A program made the position numbers and the translations under genes. A DNA stretch of 15,693 nucleotides from the NCBI GenBank assembly GCA_036524155.1, contig DATDCV010000692.1, forward strand, positions 1-15,693, read 5' to 3'. The notes beneath the pieces were generated by a model that made no database searches, was not told where the DNA came from, and saw nothing but the letters and a program-made list of their open reading frames with translations. The first letter of the stretch is position 1. Every line of letters begins with the position of its first letter. Shown piece by piece: positions 7,012-13,996 of this stretch. The stretch comes from DATDCV01 sp036524155. GTDB lineage: Bacteria; Verrucomicrobiota; Verrucomicrobiia; Limisphaerales; UBA8199.

Positions 7012-7497
7012 ATCCGTTCCCCACACGCGTCGTGCGGCGGAAATGGACAGATGCCACAGCGTGGGCAGCGCCACGCCGAGCGCTGCGCCAGCTCCCAAGC
7101 TCATAAAAACCAATTCTGAGTCAAAGGGCTTAGTAGGTTCGGATATGGCTGCAGCCTCCCGAGCGAGCTTGAATGCCATGTAGCCTCCCATTAGGGCGCC
7201 GGCAACGGCTCCGACAATGATGCCGAATAGACTTCGTTGCCAGCCCCGTGAGAAGGTCCCAAACGTTGAAACTGCCGCAGTCGCGCCCAGGCAGGTCAGT
7301 AAAAGCGAGACCCCGAAAATGAAATACGTGCCTGCGAACCCGGCAAGCACTGCGAGCACCACACCGACGTCCAGCCGGCCCGCAGAAATGCAGAACGCCG
7401 CCCAGAATGCTACCGGAGCCAATATGTACAAAAACGCGGCGTTAACCACGCAAGCCAACCAGCGTATGTGCGGTTCAATGAGGATCGGGCTACGCAT
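6925..7497 (-). CDS. Multi-pass membrane protein, unknown
   Basis: A 190-residue product from ATG 7497 (MRSPILIEPHIRWLACVV), which lies 5 bp after an attC closing box. Hydrophobic helices: about 14-37, 43-70, 88-107 and 130-150, so about four or five membrane spans, with Gly-rich packing motifs (GIIVGAVAGALMGGYMA). The last 30 or so residues (EPAAPPNGGPAESLGN and onward) are the translated attC, so the native C-terminus is attC-encoded unless a stop has been lost. No family recognised. A longer upstream frame to 7617 is rejected because it is attC-derived. Confidence 0.65.
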   Translation of the reverse strand: MRSPILIEPHIRWLACVVNAAFLYILAPVAFWAAFCISAGRLDVGVVLAVLAGFAGTYFIFGVSLLLTCLGATAAVSTFGTFSRGWQRSLFGIIVGAVAGALMGGYMAFKLAREAAAISEPTKPFDSELVFMSLGAGAALGVALPTLWHLSISAARRVWGTDAEPAAPPNGGPAESLGNSEAGGGPPSVA

Positions 7498-7502
7498 AGT
7501 CT

Positions 7503-7592
7503 GCCGAACGATTCGCATCAGCCGCGCCGGACCCCTGAGCAGCAATAAACAGCAAGGCGCAATCCGGCGTCGCCTGAATGCAGTTGTTGGGC
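7503..7592 (-). other. attC site, well formed
   Basis: A 90-bp site with an exact opening box GCCCAAC (7592-7586) and closing box GTTCGGC (7509-7503). The arms carry GACGCCGGA and TCCGGCGCGG, with outer parts GCATTCAGG against CTGATGCG, containing mismatches and unpaired bases. It is placed 22 bp after the HEAT-repeat gene's stop and 5 bp before the next ATG. Its translation gives a NNCIQATPD-like peptide. Confidence 0.85.
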
Positions 7593-7613
7593 CGGTCCAG
7601 GGTCGTGGTCCCC

Positions 7614-8516
7614 TCAAAACTCATACCTGCCGTTCCCATAAATATCGGTTCGCAGGGAGCCCTGCTTGTTGGTGTAAAGGGAGTTCCTCGCCCTAAAGGC
7701 TCGAAGTGTTTCTGCCCCAATGTGCTGAACTACTTGGTTTGTGTGGCGTGATGCTGCTTCCACAAACGCATTAACGGCAGCGCTGCCACCTTGGGTTCCC
7801 GTGAGTATCTCCTGGATCTGTTCGACTACCAGCGGACGATTTAGGGGATTACTTGCGTTGGTTACAGCGTATAGGAAAGCTGGCACTGCCGCATCCAGCT
7901 TAGATGTAGTGCTCCTTATGGCCTCCACTGCGTCTCTTCTGATGCGTTCGTCTCTGTTGGTTAGCGTCCAAGCCAAAGTCGAGACACCGTCTTCTCCCAT
8001 ACGAGCCAAGGCATAAGTATAGAGCCAGCATCGGTCTCCGGAGCCGAGCAGTCGCGCCAGGTCTGGGACCACTGGTCTGGCCTCGTATCCGATGATGAGC
8101 GCCGCCATTGCCGCTTGTCTATGGCGTACCCAATCACTTCTGAAGGAGAGCGCTCTGACCAGCCAAGCTCCTCCATGCTCCTGGGGAAGCCGTAAGGCAA
8201 GCTGGCACAAGCGGGACCGGAGGGAGGAACCATGGCTCCTGAGCTCACTCTTGAGCCACGGGATGGCTTCATCCCGTGCCGCCAGGACTGCGGCAGCAGC
8301 CGCGTTCGTCTGCTGGAGGGTTATGCCGTTTGTGCTGGTGATTCGAAAAGTGATTTGGTCAATACCTTCGATCCACGCATGGAGTGGGCGGCCTTGGTCA
8401 ATGGGCTCTCGGGCGGCCCTAACAAAGAGCAGGGTCCCGCAGAGCACAAAGGCTACGGCAGTGGTTGGGATAATCCACCCCAGCCGCTGCCTTTTCGCGT
8501 CGTGCAGGAATCTCAC
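7614..8516 (-). CDS. Membrane-anchored HEAT-repeat protein
   Basis: A 300-residue product from GTG 8516; a longer frame to TTG 8573 is mostly attC. One N-terminal membrane helix (WIIPTTAVAFVLCGTLLFV, about residues 12-30) anchors it. From about residue 60 the rest is a row of alpha-helical repeats of the HEAT / PBS-lyase type: AIPWLKSELRS, RLCQLALRLP, WVRHRQAAMAALI, PVVPDLARLLGS, ERIRRDAVEAIRS and LNRPLVVEQIQEIL. HEAT arrays are protein-binding scaffolds, so a tethered binding role is likely, partner unknown. It lies between two well-formed attC sites and is the largest cassette gene here. Confidence 0.75.
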   Translation of the reverse strand: MRFLHDAKRQRLGWIIPTTAVAFVLCGTLLFVRAAREPIDQGRPLHAWIEGIDQITFRITSTNGITLQQTNAAAAAVLAARDEAIPWLKSELRSHGSSLRSRLCQLALRLPQEHGGAWLVRALSFRSDWVRHRQAAMAALIIGYEARPVVPDLARLLGSGDRCWLYTYALARMGEDGVSTLAWTLTNRDERIRRDAVEAIRSTTSKLDAAVPAFLYAVTNASNPLNRPLVVEQIQEILTGTQGGSAAVNAFVEAASRHTNQVVQHIGAETLRAFRARNSLYTNKQGSLRTDIYGNGRYEF

Positions 8517-8561
8517 TGTTCCGGGTTCTGGGCCTGTGCGCGTCCCACTCGGGCAGCCGCA

Positions 8562-8657
8562 GCCCAACGACAAGGAGCACCGATCAGCGGCATGTCCCGG
8601 TGCTCGAATTTTAAGATGATGTTACCGCCGCTCATTCGGTGCCTCGGCTTGTTAGGG
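8562..8657 (-). other. attC site, well formed
   Basis: A 96-bp site. The opening box CCCTAAC (8657-8651) contains the upstream gene's TAA, and the closing box GTTGGGC (8568-8562) is an exact GTTRRRY. The arms are GAGGCACCGAATGAGCGGC against GCCGCTGATCGGTGCTCC, with an outer AACAAG / CTTGT match and several unpaired bases. The variable loop in the middle is AT-rich. Confidence 0.85.
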
Positions 8658-9071
8658 CACTCTTCCCCATAACGCAGCCAATAACAGCGTCCAAACAGCA
8701 GCCGCATGGAGTGAAACAAGAGCGGTGGCGCGCGCTTCGCTTTTCGGCTCCCGTCGCAAAGCTTGAATGCAAAATCCTACTGCACCCCCAGCCAGAGCAA
8801 CGCCCGCCCAAGTGAGCAACTCGATTGCAGAGGGGCCGAAAACGAACTCACTGCCTATGCTGAACTCACGTTTCGAAAAAAATAGCCGGTGCAGCAGCCA
8901 GACGAAACAGCAAAGCGACAGAAAGGCTGAGAGCGAGCCCGCAATGGCGCAAGGCGGAAAATTCCGTTTGATGCTGCCACCCCGATCGTTGGGCCAAAAG
9001 TAGGCCCCAATTATGGAAGCAACGAAGAAAGCGCACAGTGCGGCGGCTCCGGTGGTCACGTGGTTGTCCAT
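8652..9071 (-). CDS. Four-helix membrane protein, unknown
   Basis: A 139-residue product from ATG 9071 (MDNHVTTGAAALCAFFVASI). Four hydrophobic helices at about 8-25, 40-62, 84-104 and 118-135, with a short basic loop (RREPKSEARA) between helices 3 and 4 that is probably cytoplasmic. No motif points to a function. The frame upstream of 9071 runs through an attC and is not used. The final codons GTG CCC TAA overlap the next attC opening box. Confidence 0.65.
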   Translation of the reverse strand: MDNHVTTGAAALCAFFVASIIGAYFWPNDRGGSIKRNFPPCAIAGSLSAFLSLCCFVWLLHRLFFSKREFSIGSEFVFGPSAIELLTWAGVALAGGAVGFCIQALRREPKSEARATALVSLHAAAVWTLLLAALWGRVP

Positions 9072-9087
9072 GTTATCATGGTGTTGC

Positions 9088-9189
9088 CCCAAACATTCAG
9101 GGTGAGCGACGGGAGGCAGCCGCCGACGACACTCCGTTCGCCTCTGAGCGAATCGGCTGCTTCCCGTTCGCTCCACCCTGCGGCTTTGC
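9088..9189 (-). other. attC-like site
   Basis: A 102-bp imperfect inverted repeat. On the - strand CAGGGTGGAGCGAACGGG pairs with CCCGTCGCTCACCCTG, leaving an unpaired G and an unpaired A, and AGCAGCCG pairs with CGGCTGCC further in. The closing box is GTTTGGG (9094-9088) and the opening box a degenerate GCAAAGC. The stem with extrahelical bases is convincing, the boxes less so. The upstream gene's frame runs almost to its end. Confidence 0.7.
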
Positions 9190-9552
9190 TGGATACATTT
9201 TATACTGCAGCAATTTATCTACACCAACCTCCAGTCCAGCGTTGTAACCCTGCCGCCATATTCTGTCCGTATCTTCTCTAGCGGGCAGCTCGAATGGTGT
9301 GCTGCGCAAACCCATGAAGCCGCGAAGTCCGTCGTCCCAGCCAACGCTGAATCCGTGCAGGTAAACGCCGTTCGCGGTGGGGTCGTCTTTGTAAGGCGTG
9401 GAAGTTGGATAGGGGACCGGCTCTCTGCGCAGAATCCCGTAATCGGCGTATGTTACGTCCCGCCAGCCCGCCGGATGCATTACGTGTGGCTCCACGGTGG
9501 TGCAGCTAGACGCTGCACACAGGGCGAGTAGGATCGGTAATGACCGCGCCAT
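9097..9552 (-). CDS. Putative lipoprotein, first gene of the cassette array
   Basis: A 151-residue product. MARSLPILLALCAASSC is a lipoprotein-type signal peptide with a lipobox-like ASSC, so Cys17 would be lipidated. The mature part contains WRDVTYADYGILRREPVPYP, KDDPTANGVYLHGFSVGWDDGLRGF-like residues (about 62-86) and RIWRQGYNAGLEVGVDKLL; no family recognised. The last 25 or so residues are attC-derived. The start is ATG 9552 or the GTG one codon before. A TATAAT box lies about 25 bp upstream, and this is the most promoter-proximal gene of the - strand row. Confidence 0.65.
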   Translation of the reverse strand: MARSLPILLALCAASSCTTVEPHVMHPAGWRDVTYADYGILRREPVPYPTSTPYKDDPTANGVYLHGFSVGWDDGLRGFMGLRSTPFELPAREDTDRIWRQGYNAGLEVGVDKLLQYKMYPAKPQGGANGKQPIRSEANGVSSAAASRRSP

Positions 9553-9579
9553 CACGGTGCTGCGGGTGTTGCCGAAGTA

Positions 9580-9608
9580 ATTATACAGAACTGGATATCA
9601 CGCGGAAA
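9580..9608 (-). promoter_or_regulatory. Candidate promoter of the cassette array
   Basis: The - strand has an exact TATAAT (9585-9580) placed about 25 bp upstream of the first array gene. At 17-bp spacing the -35 position (9608-9603) reads TTTCCG, only three of six matches to TTGACA. Two TGGATATC copies, at 9592-9599 and 9613-9620 on the + strand, flank that -35 position at a 21-bp interval. The location equals that of an integron Pc promoter, but no attI or intI is seen. Confidence 0.45.
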
Positions 9609-9621
9609 GTGGTGGATATCC
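9592..9621. promoter_or_regulatory. Paired GGATATC repeats around the -35 region, candidate operator
   Basis: TGGATATC occurs twice in direct orientation, 21 bp apart, about two helical turns. The right copy extends to the exact palindrome GGATATCC and the left copy is GGATATCA. The arrangement fits a dimer-dimer operator overlapping the array promoter, but 8-bp repeats can arise by chance. Confidence 0.25.
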
Positions 9622-9757
9622 AAACGGCTGCTTGCCGGTAATGGACCCCTCGAGTTCATTAAGTGGATTTTACTGCTCTCCCCGCCCAGCTGTAAAGGCC
9701 GCGATCGCAGCTAGGGCCATCGGCACGCAAACGCGTGATACAAAGGCTTTCTGGGGT

Positions 9758-9896
9758 CGGCTGGATACCCCAGCTCGAGCTGCTAGACCGCTACGTGGTC
9801 GGCAGCAAGAAGGCGTTTTCGGTGGTGCGGATGCCCAGCGTCGAACAAGAGCGCAAGCGGGGAGCAGACGGCCTTCTGGTTCCAGCAAAGGGGTAA
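9758..9896 (+). pseudogene. Transposase remnant (IS110-like), frameshifted and truncated
   Basis: The frame from 9774 gives LELLDRYVVGSKKAFSVVRM followed by PSVEQERKR, then unrelated residues and a TAA at 9894. A segment of this type (LDRYxxGxxKAxxVVRxPxxEEERxR) follows the VKTDRxDA stretch in a family of IS110-like transposases. Just upstream, RLDTP appears in a different frame (9758-9772), which implies a frameshift near 9773. Start, catalytic end and insertion boundaries are all missing, so it is inactive debris. The family assignment is from memory. Confidence 0.45.
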
Positions 9897-10136
9897 GGTC
9901 GGGAGGGAGAGGTCGATGGGGAGCAGCGGGGGCTGCGAGACGGTGAAGGATATGGATCTGCTGCCGGGTGTGCGGACGGTGTTGCGGAGGTTCAGGCGGC
10001 TGATGGTGTGAGGGGGAGATGGGTTGCGGGTTTTGGGCGGTGTGGGCATGGGGGGCTTGGACTCCAAGCTAGGCTCATGCTGAACCAGCACTCCGGCACT
10101 TGCCGCCTTTGCACACGTCTGACAGCATGCTGGCCT
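9897..10136. other. G-rich intergenic region upstream of the peptidase gene
   Basis: About 240 bp without a credible gene. The + strand is strongly G-rich (runs such as GTGAGGGGGAGATGGG) and its open frames are low-complexity. The frame joined to the peptidase ORF from 10008 looks spurious because the signal peptide begins later. I see no clear promoter. Confidence 0.4.
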
Positions 10137-12554
10137 ATGCCAGTTGCGCAGACCGTGTTTTCGTCCGATGGACCCCGAGTCATACACCTGTTGTTCGCGC
10201 TCTGGTGGCTGACGGCGATTGCCCAGGGCGCTCCTGTCGAAACCCCCGGCGATCCTGCCAGTGCCGAAAACAGCGCTGTTCAAGCGCGGCAGGGACGCCG
10301 CGGAGCGCCCGGGCTCGAGGGCATCTACAAAGCGCGCGTTGTGCCGCACTGGTTCGCGAACGACACGCTGTTGTGGTACCGCAACGACCTGCGCGGCGGG
10401 GCGCGCGAGTTCATTCTGGTTGACACGGAAAAAGGAACGCGCCAACTGGCGTTCGACCACATCAAACTCGCGGCGGCGCTCTCAAAATCGTCCGGACAGG
10501 AGTTCCAGGCTGATCATTTGCCTTTTTCCGAGATCGAATTCGTGAAAGACGGCAAGGCTCTGAAGTTCGAGGCTGTCGACAAGGCTTGGGTCTGCGATCT
10601 GGGAACTTACGAGTGCTCATCCGCGTCGCCGGCTGCCGAGAACAAACCCGCACCCGCGGCCACCGAGCCAAAGCCCGGCGGTTCTCCATTTTCAGTTGAG
10701 CAGGGCCTGGGTCCGCCCGCGGAGACGCAACGCACAAACGAGGCACAACAGGCCGGTTCGGAGCCGGAGCCGCCCGCCCGTGGCCGGCTCTCGCCAGATG
10801 GCAAGTGGACCGCGTTCGTCAAAGAGAACGAAATTTATCTGCGGTCGGAAGCCGACCGGCAGGAACGCCGGCTGACGCAGGACGGAGCTGAGACCAACGC
10901 CTACGGCCAGCTCGAGTGGGCACCGGACTCGGCGACGCTCATTGCGTGGCGGATTGAACCCGGCGATCGCAAACTGGTTTACCTCATCCGCTCCTCTCCG
11001 CCCGGCGGGGGGCGAGCCACGATGCAGTCGCGCCCCTACCCGTTGCCCGGGGACAAATTCAGCCAATACGAGCTGAACCTGTTCGATGTGGCCTCCGGCA
11101 AACAACTCAAGCCCCCCGTCGACCGTTTCGAGCACGAATGGGAGCGGCCGCGACTGCATTGGACCCGTGACGGGACCCATTTCACCTATTCACAGGTCGA
11201 GCGCGGGCACCAGCGTCTCCGGGTCATTGACGTTGAGGCGCGAACCGGCGCGGTCCGGAATGTGATCGACGAGAAAACGCAGACCTTTATCTGGACCGCG
11301 CACACGGAGAACCTGAGGCTGGAGCTGGTCAATTGGCTCGAGAAAACGGACGAAATCATCTACGCGTCGGAGAGCGATGGCTGGCGACATCTGTATCTTT
11401 ACGACGTGAAGGAAGCGCGTCTCAAAAAACAGATCACCAACGGCGGCTGGGTGGTGCGCGGGATCGACCGCATCGACGAGGAGCAACGCCAGGTCAGGTT
11501 CCTCGCCAGCGGGGTCAACCCGGACCAGGACCCTTATTTCATCCAGTATTACCGGGTGAACTTCGACGGCACGGGCCTGGTCGCGCTGACCGCCAGCAAC
11601 GGCACCCATTCCGTTCAGTTTTCGCCCACCCGCAAGTTTCTGATCGATGCCTACAGCCGCGTCGATCAGCCGCCGGTCAACGAATTGCGGCGCGCGGCGG
11701 ACGGCCAGCTTGTTTGTCCGCTCGAAGAGGCGGACATCGCGGATCTGAAGACCAACAACTGGGCGACGCCGGAGGTCTTCGTCGCCAAAGGCCGCGACGG
11801 CAAGACCGATATCTGGGGCATCATCTGCCGCCCACACGATTTTGATCCCGCCAGGAAGTACCCCGTCATCGAATGCATCTACGCCGGGCCCCAGGATTCC
11901 TTCGTGCCGAAAAGTTTCGGCGCGAGCCGGCGTTATTCCGCATTTACCGACCTCGGCTGCGTCGTCGTGCAGATTGACGGCATGGGCACCGCGAACCGCT
12001 CGAAAGCTTTCCATGACGTTTGCTGGCACAACCTGAAGGATGCCGGGTTCCCCGACCGGATCCTCTGGCACCAGGCGGCGGCGAAAAAATATTCGTGGTA
12101 CGATATCACGCGCGTCGGCATCTATGGCACCTCAGCCGGCGGACAAAACGCCGCCGGGGCGCTTTTGTTCCATCCCGAGTTTTATCACGCCGCCGTTGCC
12201 AACTCGGGCTGTCACGATAACCGGATGGATAAGGCGTCCTGGAACGAGCAGTGGATGGGTTATCCCGTCGGCCCGCAATATGCCGAATGCTCGAACATCG
12301 AGAACGCCGGCAAGCTGAAAGGCCACCTGTTCCTTATCATGGGAGAGATGGACGACAATGTGCCGCCGGAATCCACGCTGCGCTTTGTGGATGCCCTGAT
12401 CCGGGCGGACAAAGACTTCGACCTGCTGGTGGTTCCGAACGGCCGGCACGGCGCCGGCGGCGCCTACGCGCAACGCCGGATGCAGGATTTCTTCTCCCGC
12501 CACCTCCTCGGAATTGAACCCGCGAACCATAACGCGCAGGGAAGCGGCGGCTGA
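10137..12554 (+). CDS. Exported S9 (DPP-IV type) prolyl-oligopeptidase-family serine peptidase
   Basis: An 805-residue product from ATG 10137, chosen because it puts a signal peptide (VIHLLFALWWLTAIAQGA, about residues 16-33) near the start; the longer frame to 10008 adds 43 unlikely residues. Residues about 55-560 form the beta-propeller, with blocks such as LSPDGKWTAFVKENEIYLRS and LHWTRDGTHFTYSQ. The alpha/beta hydrolase domain follows, with all triad residues in order: Ser666 in YGTSAGGQ, Asp at 739/740 in MGEMDDNVPPE, and His771 in NGRHGAG. Spacing matches DPP-IV (about 74 and 31 residues). The nucleophile elbow GTSAGG differs from the usual GWSYGG, so the exact specificity (Xaa-Pro dipeptidyl or other) is uncertain. 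A Pro/Ala/Glu-rich insert lies at about 159-218. It likely cleaves peptides in the periplasm or outside the cell. Confidence 0.88.
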   Translation: MPVAQTVFSSDGPRVIHLLFALWWLTAIAQGAPVETPGDPASAENSAVQARQGRRGAPGLEGIYKARVVPHWFANDTLLWYRNDLRGGAREFILVDTEKGTRQLAFDHIKLAAALSKSSGQEFQADHLPFSEIEFVKDGKALKFEAVDKAWVCDLGTYECSSASPAAENKPAPAATEPKPGGSPFSVEQGLGPPAETQRTNEAQQAGSEPEPPARGRLSPDGKWTAFVKENEIYLRSEADRQERRLTQDGAETNAYGQLEWAPDSATLIAWRIEPGDRKLVYLIRSSPPGGGRATMQSRPYPLPGDKFSQYELNLFDVASGKQLKPPVDRFEHEWERPRLHWTRDGTHFTYSQVERGHQRLRVIDVEARTGAVRNVIDEKTQTFIWTAHTENLRLELVNWLEKTDEIIYASESDGWRHLYLYDVKEARLKKQITNGGWVVRGIDRIDEEQRQVRFLASGVNPDQDPYFIQYYRVNFDGTGLVALTASNGTHSVQFSPTRKFLIDAYSRVDQPPVNELRRAADGQLVCPLEEADIADLKTNNWATPEVFVAKGRDGKTDIWGIICRPHDFDPARKYPVIECIYAGPQDSFVPKSFGASRRYSAFTDLGCVVVQIDGMGTANRSKAFHDVCWHNLKDAGFPDRILWHQAAAKKYSWYDITRVGIYGTSAGGQNAAGALLFHPEFYHAAVANSGCHDNRMDKASWNEQWMGYPVGPQYAECSNIENAGKLKGHLFLIMGEMDDNVPPESTLRFVDALIRADKDFDLLVVPNGRHGAGGAYAQRRMQDFFSRHLLGIEPANHNAQGSGG

Positions 12555-12625
12555 ACAGCGAACGCTCCTGGAACATTCGGTTTTCGTTGGCTCGCGGCCG
12601 CCCTCCCCATGAACCAGCTCAAGAA

Positions 12626-12664
12626 ATTCCCCCTCACCCCTACCCGTCTCCCCGAGCAGAGGGG
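12626..12664. repeat. C-rich interspersed-repeat-like segment
   Basis: The segment CCCCCTCACCCCTACCCGTC followed by TCCCCGAGCAGAGGGGA has the look of a common C-rich palindromic intergenic repeat (CCCTCACCC...CTCTCCCC type). It lies between two convergent genes. Only one copy is in the window, so its repeat status rests on memory. Confidence 0.3.
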
Positions 12665-12718
12665 AACCTACGAGCGCTGGCGCTGCAAGCGGTTCAGAGG
12701 TGCAATGCGCGGGCATGT

Positions 12719-12738
12719 TCGGTGAATTCTTTCACCGA
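12719..12738. terminator. Stem-loop between convergent genes
   Basis: A perfect 8-bp stem with a 4-nt loop: TCGGTGAA, TTCT, TTCACCGA. It sits 30 bp downstream of the DUF3616 stop and 164 bp past the peptidase stop. No U-run follows on either strand, so intrinsic termination is uncertain; it could protect 3' ends or bind a protein. Confidence 0.35.
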
Positions 12739-12767
12739 TGGGGCGTGACATTCGCTGTTCCCGCGGT

Positions 12768-13805
12768 TCACTCCTCCTCGCGGACCCAAACGCTACGAAA
12801 TGTCTTCTTCGAAGGATCCTTCACTTCTTTGCCGGGCACTCCGTCCACGGGCTCCGTGCCGTCGTCACTCAGGAGCTGAAACTCCCGAAGGCCTTTGCCG
12901 GGATAAATGATGATTGCCTCGGGATGGTAATCATTCAGGCGCTTGATTTTTATCCGTTCGGGTCCGGAGTTCCCCCCGCTCCATCTGAAAAGCTCAAACT
13001 TGCCACCGCCGTGGTAAGAGCCGGCGATGATAATGTAGGTTTGCTGGTATAGAGCGATATCGCGAATTCCCAGGCCGTCCAGGTCGAGCTGGATGCCGGG
13101 CTCAAAAGCGGGACGGCTTCCGCCGACGACTTCAGTCGGATTTGTCATCGGGATGAGCAGCGCTTTGCCGTCAGGGATGGGATTGCGGAAACCGATCAGT
13201 AGATGTCCCTCAGGAGTTGCGGAAAGGCCTTCGATATTGAGTCCCGCGGGTTCCTTCGGACCGCGAGCCGCTGCCTGCGCCAGCCGATACCCCTGGAAAC
13301 GCGGGTCGGCCTCCAGGTCACGCAGCAGAGCCCTGTACGGCTGGCCCACGGGCAGGACCTGCACTTGGCCACCTGCGTCCCTTATGGCGGTCCCGAAAAA
13401 ACAGCCCCTGTTGGGGCGCTCCCGGCCGTTCTTGTTGCGTCCATGGGATCCTATCCAGTAAATGCGGTCTCCGATCCGCGCGGCAGCCTCGAGATCGGCC
13501 TCGACGTGTTTGCGCTCAACCTGGACGAAAGCGCTGAAATCGTATTGTTGAAGCGGCGGACCGGGAGTATCAGCGCTGTAAAGCCTTATTGCGTTGCTCT
13601 CGTCGTCAGCTACGACAAACAGATTGGATCCGACCGCCACCCCGCCGGACGCGTCCGCCATCCCAAGATACGTCGCGGGGTTGACCAGCCGACCTCGTTC
13701 GGCAGCTTCTCCCGTGAACCACCAGGCCAGCAGGAGAAAAAGCAAGAGTCGCACGTTCAAACTCTGGCATATCCGCACATTGCCGGCAACGCTTGTTCGA
13801 GCCAC
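12768..13805 (-). CDS. Exported DUF3616 protein
   Basis: A 345-residue product. The N-terminus has a hydrophobic signal (VRLLLFLLLAWWFTG, about residues 18-32). The body matches the DUF3616 pattern: GGVAVGSNLFVVADDESNAI (54-73), VEADLEAAARIGDRIYWIGS (101-120) followed by HGRNKNGRERPNR, then LNIEGLSATPEGHLLIGFRN and DLDGLGIRDIALYQ. Such proteins look like beta-propellers resembling esterase-like phytase folds; the reaction is not known. The start is uncertain: GTG 13805 is the longest, while GTG 13778 or GTG 13754 gives a more compact signal peptide. It faces the peptidase gene tail-to-tail across 213 bp. Confidence 0.75.
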   Translation of the reverse strand: MARTSVAGNVRICQSLNVRLLLFLLLAWWFTGEAAERGRLVNPATYLGMADASGGVAVGSNLFVVADDESNAIRLYSADTPGPPLQQYDFSAFVQVERKHVEADLEAAARIGDRIYWIGSHGRNKNGRERPNRGCFFGTAIRDAGGQVQVLPVGQPYRALLRDLEADPRFQGYRLAQAAARGPKEPAGLNIEGLSATPEGHLLIGFRNPIPDGKALLIPMTNPTEVVGGSRPAFEPGIQLDLDGLGIRDIALYQQTYIIIAGSYHGGGKFELFRWSGGNSGPERIKIKRLNDYHPEAIIIYPGKGLREFQLLSDDGTEPVDGVPGKEVKDPSKKTFRSVWVREEE

Positions 13806-13887
13806 GGCGGCGCGGGGACGCCTGTCTCAGCCTGGCCGCCCCGGGATGAGAATGACCGGTCGAGCGCGCCCACGGGTATCCGCTCAG

Positions 13888-13993
13888 AAGCTGTGAAAAA
13901 ATTGAAAAGAGCCGAAATTGGCAATCGCAAGTAGTTGGCCCTCAACGTGGGTGTTGAACATTTACTCGCGCTTCGCCAATTTTTTCACACCTT
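13888..13993. mobile_element. MITE-like element with terminal inverted repeats
   Basis: A 106-bp segment bounded by 17-bp inverted repeats, AAGCTGTGAAAAAATTG at 13888-13904 and CAATTTTTTCACACCTT at 13977-13993, which match at 16 of 17 positions. The direct repeat CTCAG flanks it on both sides (13883-13887 and 13994-13998), as expected of a target duplication. No gene fits inside. The right CTCAG overlaps by 2 bp with the neighbouring palindrome, so chance is not excluded. Confidence 0.5.
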
Positions 13994-13996
13994 CTC

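Noticed and set aside
6912..7013. N-terminal extension of the single-pass membrane protein (MPNPPLHRMAARRSR...)
   Set aside because: These 34 codons are the translation of the attC-like hairpin; the start codon just after the closing box is more likely.
3928..9590. A new anti-phage defence island
   Set aside because: Apart from the toxin-antitoxin pair there are no nucleases, NTPases, cyclases or other defence effectors; the attC-like spacers explain the gene cluster better.
11190..12071. A 293-residue - strand open frame
   Set aside because: It lies wholly antisense to the peptidase's conserved propeller and catalytic domain; its composition is typical of a shadow frame.
13203..13934. A 243-residue + strand open frame
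   Set aside because: It is antisense to the DUF3616 gene, whose frame carries the family motifs and a signal peptide.
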